Positions 1 to 6,494 of a stretch of DNA of 14,992 nucleotides are shown here, piece by piece. Position 1 is the stretch's first letter. Each line of letters begins with the position of its first letter. A program made the position numbers and the translations under genes. The notes under the pieces were generated by a model that worked only from the letters and a program-made list of their open reading frames with translations, was not told the origin of the DNA and ran no database searches. Where the stretch lies: positions 1 to 14,992 of the forward strand of contig JBIKLI010000072.1 in NCBI GenBank assembly GCA_044359885.1, in the 5' to 3' direction. The DNA comes from CAIOSQ01 sp044359885. Lineage in GTDB: Bacteria > Pseudomonadota > Alphaproteobacteria > CACIAM-22H2.

Positions 1-365
1 ATCGGTTTCGATACGCTTGCTATTCTGAAGACGTGGTCGGGCGTGAGTAGCGTTCGTCGATCGGCACCGGTGTGGCCAAAGGCTCTGCGGTATATCAGCG
101 TACCTCCCCGGGAAAAGGCGACGGACAGGCCGGGGGCGCCGAATTGTCGGATGAACTCTGCGGCGAGCGCCGCGATCCTGGCATTTTCCGGTTGGGTCGG
201 GTCGGGAACCTTCGGTGCAGGCTTGCGCAGGGGCGGCCTCAGGCGTTCCCCGACCGGCGGTTTGATCGATGCTTCCGGCTTCGGGATGACGGGCCGAAGT
301 CCGGGCATCACCGGCGTTCCGATGGGAAGGATGGGGCCCTGCGGGGCCGGTATTCTTGACTTCAT
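1..365 (-). CDS. Serine hydrolase, beta-lactamase/PBP4* superfamily (5' part, truncated by window edge)
   Basis: The first 121 codons of a gene that runs off the left edge. Residues 62-121 carry the N-terminal part of the class C beta-lactamase/esterase fold: FGAPGLSVAF, a G-x-LIYRRAFG strand pair, LTPDHVFRIAS and then SVSKP, the S-x-x-K active site (Ser117 nucleophile, Lys120 base). The YxN and KTG motifs would lie beyond the edge. Residues 1-60 are a proline-rich segment (18 Pro) without a signal peptide or lipobox. An in-frame TGA two codons upstream fixes the start at or after this ATG, though Met20 is a possible alternative. The codons AGA (three), ATA (three), CTA and TCA are rare in the neighbouring genes, which hints at later acquisition. 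The gene diverges from dpaL. The family includes esterases, D-aminopeptidases and peptidases, so the substrate cannot be told. The family call is firm. Confidence 0.85.
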   Translation of the reverse strand, partial: MKSRIPAPQGPILPIGTPVMPGLRPVIPKPEASIKPPVGERLRPPLRKPAPKVPDPTQPENARIAALAAEFIRQFGAPGLSVAFSRGGTLIYRRAFGHTGADRRTLLTPDHVFRIASVSKP

Positions 366-381
366 GGCTCATCCGCGTTGC

Positions 382-422
382 CTGTGAACTGAGATCGCGT
401 CCCCGTGCTATCCCGTTCACAG
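382..422. promoter_or_regulatory. 8-bp perfect inverted repeat in divergent intergenic region, possible operator
   Basis: CTGTGAAC (382-389) and GTTCACAG (415-422) are exact reverse complements separated by 25 bases. They lie in the 153-base gap between the divergent serine hydrolase and dpaL genes, the right place for an operator shared by two divergent promoters. The spacing is too wide for a CRP-type site and there is no U tract for a terminator. I see no convincing -35/-10 pair in the gap on either strand. The repeat could be chance. Confidence 0.3.
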
Positions 423-518
423 TCCGGGTATCGAAATTACCTTACGCAGGTGAGTTCCTATTGCAAGCGCAGGCGAAACTGTTCCCTCGCCGGGCCGTTC
501 GGACCTAGGCTCGGCGTC

Positions 519-1691
519 ATGAATGTTCTCTCCACGCCGGGCGGCGCGTCTTGCCCGGCCCGTCTCGTCCTGAATGCGCGGGTCGACCGGGCGTCAACCT
601 ATCCGGCCACGCTGCGCGCGATCCTGTCGCTTGCGGCAGAGGCCGCGGCGCGGCGCGAGATCGCCTCCTGGCCAGGCTACGCGCCGACGCCGCTGCGCAA
701 GCTTCCGGGGCTTGCACGCGAGTTCGGCCTTGGCGACGTCGCGTTCAAGGAGGAGCAGCATCGTTTCGGCCTGCGCAGCTTCAAGGCGCTGGGCGGAGCC
801 TATGCGGTGAAGAAGCTCGCGGCTGCACCGGAGGGACCGCCTGCCGCCGTGTGCTGCGCCACCGACGGCAATCACGGGCGCTCGGTCGCCTGGGGCGCGC
901 GCGCGGCCGGCCTGCGCTGCGTGATCTACATCCACGAGGGGGTCAGCGAAGGCCGTGCCGCGGCGATCCGCGACTTCGGCGCCGAGATCCGGCGCGTCCC
1001 CGGCAACTACGACGATTCCGTCCGCATCGCGGCAGCCGACGCGGCGCGCGAGGGCTGGACGGTGGTCTCCGACACGTCCTGGGAGGGCTACCAGGACATC
1101 CCGCGCGACGTGATGCAAGGCTATGGCGTGATGGTCGGCGAAGCGATCGCGCAGGGCGGCGGCGCGGCCAGCCTGCCGACCCATGTCTTCGTGCAAGGCG
1201 GCGTCGGCGGGATCGCGGCGGCGACGGTGGCGCATCTCTGGGAGCGTTTCGGCGCCGCGCGCCCGCGCGTGGTCGTGGTCGAGCCGGACAAGGCCGATTG
1301 CCTGACGCGCTCGGCAGAGGCGGGGCGGGTCGTGCATCTGACGGGTGAGCTCGGCACCATCATGGCGATGCTGTCCTGCGGCGAGCCCTCGTCGCTCGCC
1401 TGGGCGGTGCTCGATGCTGGCGCCGATGCCTTCATGGCGATCGGCGACGCCGCGATCGTGCCGGCGATGCGGCGGCTTGCGGCCGCCGGCGTGGTGGGGG
1501 GCGAATCGGGCGTGGCCGGTCTTGCGGCGCTTGGCATCGCGGCGCTGGATCCGGCGATGCGCGCGGCGCTGGCGCTGGGCGCCGACGCGCGCGTTCTGCT
1601 TTTCGGCACCGAAGGCGCGACCGACCCCACGCTCTACGCGACGCTCGTCGGCGAAAGCGCCGAGAGCGTGATGGCGAGGGCGACGGCATGA
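519..1691 (+). CDS. dpaL: Diaminopropionate ammonia-lyase
   Basis: PLP enzyme of fold type II that converts 2,3-diaminopropionate to pyruvate and two ammonia; the E. coli enzyme (YgeX/DpaL) accepts both stereoisomers. The 390 residues match the family length of about 400. Visible motifs are FGLRSFKALGG with the PLP-binding Lys89 (E. coli Lys77), ATDGNHGR with catalytic Asp116 (Asp120), DTSWEGY with Asp185 (Asp189), the phosphate-binding GGVGG loop (227-231), VEPDKADC and the C-terminal GESG segment. The open frame extends upstream to a GTG at 405, but the added residues are basic, Cys-rich and unlike the family, so the ATG at 519 was chosen. The ribosome site before it is weak. The stop overlaps the start of the next gene (ATGA). 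It is the first gene of a three-gene operon with a D-carbamoylase and an aldolase-like enzyme. Confidence 0.93.
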   Translation: MNVLSTPGGASCPARLVLNARVDRASTYPATLRAILSLAAEAAARREIASWPGYAPTPLRKLPGLAREFGLGDVAFKEEQHRFGLRSFKALGGAYAVKKLAAAPEGPPAAVCCATDGNHGRSVAWGARAAGLRCVIYIHEGVSEGRAAAIRDFGAEIRRVPGNYDDSVRIAAADAAREGWTVVSDTSWEGYQDIPRDVMQGYGVMVGEAIAQGGGAASLPTHVFVQGGVGGIAAATVAHLWERFGAARPRVVVVEPDKADCLTRSAEAGRVVHLTGELGTIMAMLSCGEPSSLAWAVLDAGADAFMAIGDAAIVPAMRRLAAAGVVGGESGVAGLAALGIAALDPAMRAALALGADARVLLFGTEGATDPTLYATLVGESAESVMARATA

Positions 1692-2629
1692 GCAGGATCC
1701 TGACCGTCGGCGCCGCGCAGCTCGGGCCGATCCAGCGCGCCGACAGCCGCACCCGCGTGGTGGCGCGCATGATCGAGCTGCTGCGCCAGGCGAAGTCCCA
1801 TGGCTGCGATGTCGTCGCCTTTCCCGAGCTGGCGCTGACCACGTTCTTTCCGCGCTGGTTCATGGCGGACCAGGCGGAGATCGATTCATTCTTCGAACGC
1901 GAGATGCCCGGGCCCGAGACGCGCGCGCTGTTCGAAGCCGCCGCCGAGGCGCGCATCGGCTTCCAGCTGGGCTTCGCCGAGCTGGTCGTCCAGGACGGCC
2001 GCACGCGGCGCTTCAACAGCGCCCTCCTCGTCGACAAGGACGGGGGCATCGCCGGGCGGTACCGGAAGATCCATCTTCCCGGGCATGCCGAACACGAGCC
2101 CTGGCGCGCCTTCCAGCATCTGGAGAAGCGCTATTTCGAGGTCGGCGACCTGGGCTGGGGGGTGTGGCGCACGATGGGCGCCAACATGGGCATGGCGATC
2201 TGCAACGACCGGCGCTGGCCGGAGACCTATCGCGTCATGGGGCTGCAGGACGTGGAGATGGTCTTCATCGGCTACAACACGCCGCGCCACAACCCGCCGG
2301 CCCCCGACCACGACCGGCTCGGCGAGTTCCACAACCAGCTCGTGATGCAGGCCGGCGCCTACCAGAACGCCACCTGGGTCGTCGGGGTCGCCAAGTGCGG
2401 CGTCGAGGAGGGATGCGAGATGATCGGCAATTCCTCGATCGTCGCGCCGACCGGACAGGTCGTGGCGCAGGCGCTGACCCAGGACGACGAGCTCGTCGTG
2501 GCGCGATGCGACCTGGACATCGGGCTCAGCTACAAGCGCTCGACCTTCGATTTCGCGCGCCACCGCCAGCCGCAGGCCTACCGCATGATCGTCGAGCGCA
2601 AGGGCGCCGAGCCGCCGGGCAGCCCATGA
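1688..2629 (+). CDS. N-carbamoyl-D-amino-acid hydrolase (D-carbamoylase), nitrilase superfamily
   Basis: Cytoplasmic amidohydrolase that splits N-carbamoyl-D-amino acids into D-amino acid, CO2 and ammonia. The 313 residues cover the whole nitrilase fold. The catalytic triad is Glu47 (FPELALTTFFPRW), Lys127 (RYRKIHLPGH) and Cys172 (AICNDRRWPE), the same numbering as I recall for the Agrobacterium enzyme. Other segments typical of that enzyme are EMPGP, FQHLEKRYFE, GYNTPxHNPP, MQAGxYQN and the C-terminal AHRQPQ-like stretch. This similarity over the full length favours a true D-carbamoylase rather than a generic nitrilase or beta-ureidopropionase. It overlaps dpaL by 4 bases and the next gene by 4 bases, so the three are probably translationally coupled. 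No hydantoinase gene is visible in the window, so the carbamoyl substrate must come from elsewhere or be a natural ureido compound. Confidence 0.92.
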   Translation: MSRILTVGAAQLGPIQRADSRTRVVARMIELLRQAKSHGCDVVAFPELALTTFFPRWFMADQAEIDSFFEREMPGPETRALFEAAAEARIGFQLGFAELVVQDGRTRRFNSALLVDKDGGIAGRYRKIHLPGHAEHEPWRAFQHLEKRYFEVGDLGWGVWRTMGANMGMAICNDRRWPETYRVMGLQDVEMVFIGYNTPRHNPPAPDHDRLGEFHNQLVMQAGAYQNATWVVGVAKCGVEEGCEMIGNSSIVAPTGQVVAQALTQDDELVVARCDLDIGLSYKRSTFDFARHRQPQAYRMIVERKGAEPPGSP

Positions 2630-3669
2630 TCCGCCTCGACTCCGACAGCGACGATCCCTCGCCGGCCGAGTACGCCGCACGGCTGGCGGCGGCGGCGCAG
2701 CTGGCCGGCACGGTCGCCGACCGGTATGGCGAGGGCGACGTGGTCCGCGCGGCGGAGGCCGCGATCGCCCGGCTCCTGGGAAAGGAGCGTGCGGTGCTCT
2801 TCGCCACCGGCACGCTCGCCAACATGCTGGCGCTCGACCGGCTCTGCCCGCGCTTCGCTCGGCGCGCGCTGGTGCATCCCGACAGCCATGTGCTCGCCGA
2901 CACCGGCGATGGCGCAGCCTCGGTCATGGGGCTGACATTGGTCGCGGTCGAACCGGCGGGCGCGGGTTTCACCGCCGAAGCCACGCGCGAAGCCATCGCG
3001 GCGTCGCGTGCCGGCCGGGTCAGACAGGGCGTCGGCGCCGTGGTGATCGAGACGCCGGTGCGGCGGCGCTTCAACGAGATCTTCCCTGCCGCGATGATGG
3101 ATGGCGTGGTCGCGGCCGCGCGCGACGCGGGCGTGGCCACGCATCTGGACGGGGCACGGCTGCCGATCGCGGCGCAATCCGCCGGCCGCTCCGTGGCCGC
3201 GTTCTGCGCGCCCTTCGACAGCGTCTATCTGTCGCTGTGGAAGATGCTGGGCCTGCCCTGGGGCGCCGCGCTGGCGGGCAGCGCCACGACGCTGGCCGAC
3301 ATCGAGCACGATCGCCGCCGCCATGGCGGGGCGATGCCGCAGCTCTGGCCGCTGGCGGCCATGACGCTGCTGCGCCTGGAGGCGGCATTCGCGCAATGGC
3401 CGGAGATCTTCGCGCGGCTGGATCGGTTCCGCGCGGCGATGGCGGGCGATGCGCGCTTCGTCCTGTCGGCGATCGGCGTCGCGCCGACCAACACGCTGTG
3501 GCTGGAGGCGCCCGGCGCCGATCCGGTCGCGCTGCGCGCCGCCGCCCGGAACGCCGGCCTGGCGCTGCCCGAGCCGCATGGCCGCGTCTTCGCCGTCCGC
3601 GCCAATGCCAGCTGGCTCGCTGCCGCGCCGGAGGACATCGCCGCACGGCTGCGCGCGGCGCTGGCGTAA
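2626..3669 (+). CDS. Threonine aldolase-like / beta-eliminating lyase PLP enzyme
   Basis: 347-residue fold type I PLP enzyme of the low-specificity threonine aldolase family (beta-hydroxy amino acid to glycine plus aldehyde, or a related cleavage). Visible are the phosphate-binding ATGTLANMLAL (60-70), the stacking His87 in DSHVLADTG, the THLDGARL motif (Asp175 for the pyridine nitrogen, Arg177) and the Schiff-base Lys206 in SLWKMLGLPWG. The segment equivalent to the usual L-E-N-T-H is IETPV (141-145), so the second active-site His (His126 of E. coli LtaE) is absent and SLWK replaces the usual S-x-S-K. The substrate is therefore uncertain. The start is the ATG that overlaps the previous stop; the same frame opens earlier but only inside the carbamoylase. 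It is the last gene of the operon, followed by a large palindrome. The family call is firm, the reaction is not. Confidence 0.85.
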   Translation: MIRLDSDSDDPSPAEYAARLAAAAQLAGTVADRYGEGDVVRAAEAAIARLLGKERAVLFATGTLANMLALDRLCPRFARRALVHPDSHVLADTGDGAASVMGLTLVAVEPAGAGFTAEATREAIAASRAGRVRQGVGAVVIETPVRRRFNEIFPAAMMDGVVAAARDAGVATHLDGARLPIAAQSAGRSVAAFCAPFDSVYLSLWKMLGLPWGAALAGSATTLADIEHDRRRHGGAMPQLWPLAAMTLLRLEAAFAQWPEIFARLDRFRAAMAGDARFVLSAIGVAPTNTLWLEAPGADPVALRAAARNAGLALPEPHGRVFAVRANASWLAAAPEDIAARLRAALA

Positions 3670-3673
3670 GGCG

Positions 3674-3757
3674 AACCCTCTCCAGCGCAGAAATCCCTTC
3701 CCACCATCCTTCCTTCAGGCAGGTTCCGACGGGGAATTTCTGCGCGGGAGAGAGGTT
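3674..3757. repeat. Long imperfect palindrome between convergent genes; possible bidirectional terminator or dispersed repeat
   Basis: The left arm (3674-3697) and right arm (3732-3757) pair over about 21 base pairs. GCGCAGAAAT (3685-3694) pairs perfectly with ATTTCTGCGC (3736-3745), flanked by a CTCTCC/GGAGAG block, AACC/GGTT at the base and CCC/GGG at the top, with A3753, A3735 and an A3684/G3746 mismatch interrupting. The loop is about 34 bases. It fills the gap between the end of the aldolase-like gene and the end of the minus-strand M20 gene, where a bidirectional terminator is expected. There is no proper U tract. The CCCTCTCC...GGGAGAG ends resemble intergenic palindromes widespread in alphaproteobacterial genomes. 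Confidence 0.6.
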
Positions 3758-4990
3758 TCACCCACCCGCTTCCTGCAGCATGGCGTGCAGCAGGACGTTG
3801 GCGCCGGCCTCGATGTCGGCGGGCTTGGCGTCCTCGATCTCGTTGTGGCTGATGCCGCCGATGCAGGGAACGAAGATCATCGCCGACGGGGCGACCTTGG
3901 CGATGTAGACGGCGTCGTGGCCGGCGCCGGAAACGATGTCGCGGTGGCTGTAGCCATGCCGCGTGGCGCCCGCGCGCACCGCCTCGACCAGACGCGGTTC
4001 GAAGCCGGTCGGCGGTGCATACCAGAAATCGACGATCGCAAGATCAAGCCCGTCCTCGGCGGCGATCGCCGCGCAGCCGGTCTTGAGCGCCGCGTCCATG
4101 GCCGAAAGCACCGTGTCGTCGGGATGGCGGAAGTCGACCGTGAAGAAGACCTCGCCGGGGATCGTGTTGCGTGAGTTGGGCTTCGACAGGACCACGCCGA
4201 CCGTGGCGCAGGCATAGGGCGGGTGCTCGCGTCCGATTCGGTTGACGAGGTCGATCATGCGTGCAGCACCGACCAGCGCGTCGCGACGGCGCGACATCGG
4301 CGTCGGTCCGGCGTGCGCCTCCTGCCCCCTGACCGTGACCTCGTACCAGCGCTGGCCCTGCGAGCCGGTCACGACGCCGATCGTATGGCCTTCGGCCTCC
4401 AGGATCGGACCCTGTTCGATATGAGCCTCGAAATAGGCGCCGATCGCGCGGCGCCCGGGCTCGTCGGGCCCGGCGAAGCCGATCCGCGCGAGCTCGTCGC
4501 CGAAGCGCCGGCCTTCCGCGTCGCGCTTGTCCAGAACCCCCGCGAGCGGAAAGACCCCGGCATGGACGCCCGATCCCATCATCGCGGGCGAGAAGCGCGA
4601 GCCCTCCTCGTTCGTCCAGACCGCGATCTCGATCGCCGCCTCGGTCTCGATGCCGTTGTCGTCGAGGGTGCGGACGACCTCGAGGCCGGCAAGCACGCCG
4701 AAGATGCCGTCGAACCGCCCCCCGGTCGGCTGCGTGTCGAGGTGACTGCCCGTCATCACCGCTGGCCGCCCGGGATCGCGGCCAGGACGGCGCGCGAAGA
4801 TGTTGCCGGCCTTGTCAATGGAGATCGTGCAACCCGCGGCCCTGCACCAGGAAATGAAGAGCTCGCGGCCGACGCGGTCGAGATCGGTAAGCGCAAGGCG
4901 GCAGACCCCGCCTTTGGGCGTGGCGCCGATCCGCGCCATTTCCATCAGACTGTTCCAGAGTCGGCGGCCGTCGACAGTCAGGTTGCGCAT
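3758..4990 (-). CDS. M20-family zinc amidase: N-carbamoyl-L-amino-acid hydrolase / allantoate amidohydrolase type
   Basis: 410-residue binuclear zinc amidohydrolase of the L-carbamoylase/AllC branch of peptidase family M20. Metal ligands visible are His83 (GSHLDT), the bridging Asp94 (GGRFDGIFG), Glu128/Glu129 (TNEEGSRF), His190 (AHIEQGP) and His382 (GGISHNEIE). Carboxylate and dimer-lid residues are His226 (HAGPTP), Asn275 (SRNTIPGE) and Arg288 (VDFRHP). These fix the subfamily, but the choice between N-carbamoyl-L-amino acids, allantoate and ureidopropionate cannot be made from sequence alone. It starts 15 bases after the superoxide dismutase stop; an AGGA that overlaps that stop is the likely ribosome site, so the two are probably co-transcribed. 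It converges on the dpaL operon across a palindrome. Its closeness to dpaL recalls the ygeX-ygeY pairing in E. coli, where ygeY is also an M20 protein. Confidence 0.88.
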   Translation of the reverse strand: MRNLTVDGRRLWNSLMEMARIGATPKGGVCRLALTDLDRVGRELFISWCRAAGCTISIDKAGNIFARRPGRDPGRPAVMTGSHLDTQPTGGRFDGIFGVLAGLEVVRTLDDNGIETEAAIEIAVWTNEEGSRFSPAMMGSGVHAGVFPLAGVLDKRDAEGRRFGDELARIGFAGPDEPGRRAIGAYFEAHIEQGPILEAEGHTIGVVTGSQGQRWYEVTVRGQEAHAGPTPMSRRRDALVGAARMIDLVNRIGREHPPYACATVGVVLSKPNSRNTIPGEVFFTVDFRHPDDTVLSAMDAALKTGCAAIAAEDGLDLAIVDFWYAPPTGFEPRLVEAVRAGATRHGYSHRDIVSGAGHDAVYIAKVAPSAMIFVPCIGGISHNEIEDAKPADIEAGANVLLHAMLQEAGG

Positions 4991-5005
4991 CGCAGACTTT
5001 TGTCC

Positions 5006-5698
5006 TCACTTCATCGCCGCGTCGAAACGGCGGCTGACTTCGGACCAGTTTACGACGTTCCACCAGCTGGTGACATACTCGGCGCGCCGGTTCTGATATT
5101 TGAGGTAATAGGCGTGCTCCCAGACGTCGAGGCCGAGCACAGGCGTGCCGCGCTCGATCCCGGCCGCATCCATCAGCGGGTTGTCCTGGTTGGCGGTCGA
5201 GGTGATCGCCAGCTTGCGCTGCGGCGTCACGATAAGCCACGCCCAGCCCGAGCCGAAGCGTCCGATCGCCGCCTGGTCGAAGCGCTTCTTCATCTCGTCC
5301 ATCGATCCGAACGCGGCGTCGATCGCGGCGGACAGGGCCGGCGAGGCAGAACCGGCTGAATTGGCCGGCGCCATGATCTTCCAAAACAGGTCGTGGTTGT
5401 AATGGCCCCCGAGCGCGTTTCGCGTCGGCACGGAATGTCTGGAGATCTCCGCCAGGACCGCCTCGACCGCATCGGGCTTCAGCGCGGGATTGTCCCGGGC
5501 CTGGGCGTTGAGCGCGGCGATGAAGGCCTGATGGTGCCGGCCGTGATGGATCTCCATCGTCATCGTGTCGATATGCGGTTCGAGCGCGCTGGCGGCGTAG
5601 GGCAGCGGCGGAAGCGTGAATTGGGCACGTACCTCGACGGATACGGTGACGGCGGCCAGCACCGTCGCGACGACGAGCGCGCGCAACTTGGAAATCAT
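5006..5698 (-). CDS. Exported Fe/Mn superoxide dismutase, Mn-type residues
   Basis: 230 residues. Residues 1-25 form a Sec signal peptide (basic start, hydrophobic core, cleavage expected after VRA), followed by the mature start FTLPPLPY. The protein therefore probably works in the periplasm, converting superoxide to peroxide and oxygen. Metal ligands are His51 (MEIHHGRHH), His102 (HYNHDLFW), and Asp191 and His195 (DVWEHAYY). GGH at 97-99 and Gln171 (ANQDNPL) are the Mn-type choices; Fe enzymes usually carry their outer-sphere Gln at the other site. Cambialistic use is possible. A strong AGGGAGG ribosome site ends six bases before the ATG and fixes the start; the frame stays open upstream only because it runs antisense through hslV. 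It diverges from hslV across a 144-base gap and leads into the M20 amidase gene. Confidence 0.93.
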   Translation of the reverse strand: MISKLRALVVATVLAAVTVSVEVRAQFTLPPLPYAASALEPHIDTMTMEIHHGRHHQAFIAALNAQARDNPALKPDAVEAVLAEISRHSVPTRNALGGHYNHDLFWKIMAPANSAGSASPALSAAIDAAFGSMDEMKKRFDQAAIGRFGSGWAWLIVTPQRKLAITSTANQDNPLMDAAGIERGTPVLGLDVWEHAYYLKYQNRRAEYVTSWWNVVNWSEVSRRFDAAMK

Positions 5699-5785
5699 GA
5701 CGTCCTCCCTGGGGTTCCGGCCGAGACGGCCGTGCCCTGCCGGAACAACTATGGCGGCCGGCCGCCGGGACAATGCGCGACGCGC

Positions 5786-5814
5786 TTGATCCCGCTGGCG
5801 CAGGCGCCTAGATC
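5786..5814 (+). promoter_or_regulatory. Candidate housekeeping promoter for hslV
   Basis: TTGATC (5786-5791) and TAGATC (5809-5814) are separated by 17 bases, the optimal spacing for a sigma-70-type promoter. The -10 has the TAGAT form common in alphaproteobacteria. It would start transcription near 5820, leaving a leader of about 22 bases with an AAAGGA ribosome site (5830-5835). No heat-shock sigma-32 consensus is obvious nearby. Confidence 0.5.
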
Positions 5815-5842
5815 GCCTGTCCGGACCCGAAAGGATCGATCC

Positions 5843-6397
5843 ATGCGCGACGAGACCAGCCCCCAGGCCTGGCACGGCACCACCATCCTGTCCGTTCGGC
5901 GTGGCGACCAAGTCGTGATCGCCGGCGATGGCCAGGTCAGCCTGGGTCCCACCGTCATCAAGTCGAACGCGCGCAAGGTTCGGCGGCTGGGCGAGGGGGC
6001 AATCCTGGCCGGGTTCGCCGGCGCGACTGCCGATGCCTTCACGCTGTTCGAGCGGCTGGAGGCGAAGCTCGAGAAGCATCCGGGACAGCTCGCCCGGGCC
6101 TGCGTCGAGCTGGCCAAGGACTGGCGCACGGACCGGTATCTGCGGCGGCTGGAAGCGATGATGGCGGTCGCCGACCGCAGCGTGTCGCTGGTCCTGACCG
6201 GAACCGGCGACGTGCTGGAGCCCGAGGACGGGCTGATCGGAATCGGCTCCGGCGGCAGCTATGCGCTGGCCGCGGCGCGCGCCCTGACGACCGTCGACGG
6301 GCTGTCGGCACGCGAGATCGCGACCCGTTCGATGCGCATCGCCGCCGAGATCTGCGTCTATACCAACGCGAACCTGACGATCGAGACGCTGGACTGA
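5843..6397 (+). CDS. hslV: ATP-dependent protease subunit HslV (ClpQ)
   Basis: Proteasome-like peptidase subunit of the cytoplasmic HslUV protease. The 184 residues carry WHGTTILSVRR, GDGQVSLGPT, the NARKVRRL segment, GFAGATADAFTL, GIGSGGSYALAAARAL and a C-terminal CVYTNANL, all family signatures. The nucleophile should be Thr13, freed by removing a 12-residue propeptide. E. coli HslV has only the initiator Met before its Thr; the longer leader is usual in alphaproteobacteria. The ATG at 5843 sits 7 bases after AAAGGA; the frame is open further upstream, but only in sequence antisense to the sod leader and gene. hslU follows after 97 bases containing a hairpin and a second candidate promoter. 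Confidence 0.97.
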   Translation: MRDETSPQAWHGTTILSVRRGDQVVIAGDGQVSLGPTVIKSNARKVRRLGEGAILAGFAGATADAFTLFERLEAKLEKHPGQLARACVELAKDWRTDRYLRRLEAMMAVADRSVSLVLTGTGDVLEPEDGLIGIGSGGSYALAAARALTTVDGLSAREIATRSMRIAAEICVYTNANLTIETLD

Positions 6398-6398
6398 C

Positions 6399-6415
6399 GG
6401 CCGGGAATCCCGGCC
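6399..6415 (+). terminator. Intercistronic hairpin between hslV and hslU
   Basis: GGCCGGG (6399-6405) and CCCGGCC (6409-6415) form a perfect 7-bp stem with a 3-base loop, directly after the hslV stop codon. No U run follows, so it may be a weak terminator, an attenuator or an mRNA-stabilising element that sets the HslV to HslU ratio. Confidence 0.45.
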
Positions 6416-6421
6416 AAGTGC

Positions 6422-6450
6422 TTGATCGGGCGCGACGCGGGGCCTACATG
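6422..6450 (+). promoter_or_regulatory. Candidate promoter for hslU
   Basis: TTGATC (6422-6427) and TACATG (6445-6450) are 17 bases apart. The -35 hexamer and spacing are identical to those of the candidate hslV promoter. Transcription would start near 6456, giving a leader of about 39 bases before the hslU ATG. The -10 is a weak match. Confidence 0.35.
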
Positions 6451-6494
6451 CGTCGGGCGCCCACGACCCGACCCCGCACCCCCAGGACCAGGCG

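Noticed and set aside
43..387. Forward open frame of 114 codons at the left edge
   Set aside because: It runs opposite to the serine hydrolase, whose S-x-x-K motif and family pattern are clear on the minus strand. The forward translation shows no family features.
382..422. CRP-type binding site, because of TGTGA
   Set aside because: The half-sites are separated by 25 bases, far more than the six of a CRP site.
405..518. Upstream extension of dpaL from a GTG at 405
   Set aside because: The added 38 residues are basic and cysteine-containing without family similarity, and the extension would cover the divergent promoter region. The ATG at 519 matches the family length.
2164..2625. Longer start for the aldolase-like gene inside the carbamoylase
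   Set aside because: The extra sequence is an Arg-rich shadow translation of the carbamoylase; the ATGA junction at 2626 gives a complete aldolase-family protein.
5699..5785. Promoter for the superoxide dismutase
   Set aside because: The best pair (TTGTCC and TAGTTG, 16 bases apart) matches consensus poorly, so I did not list it.
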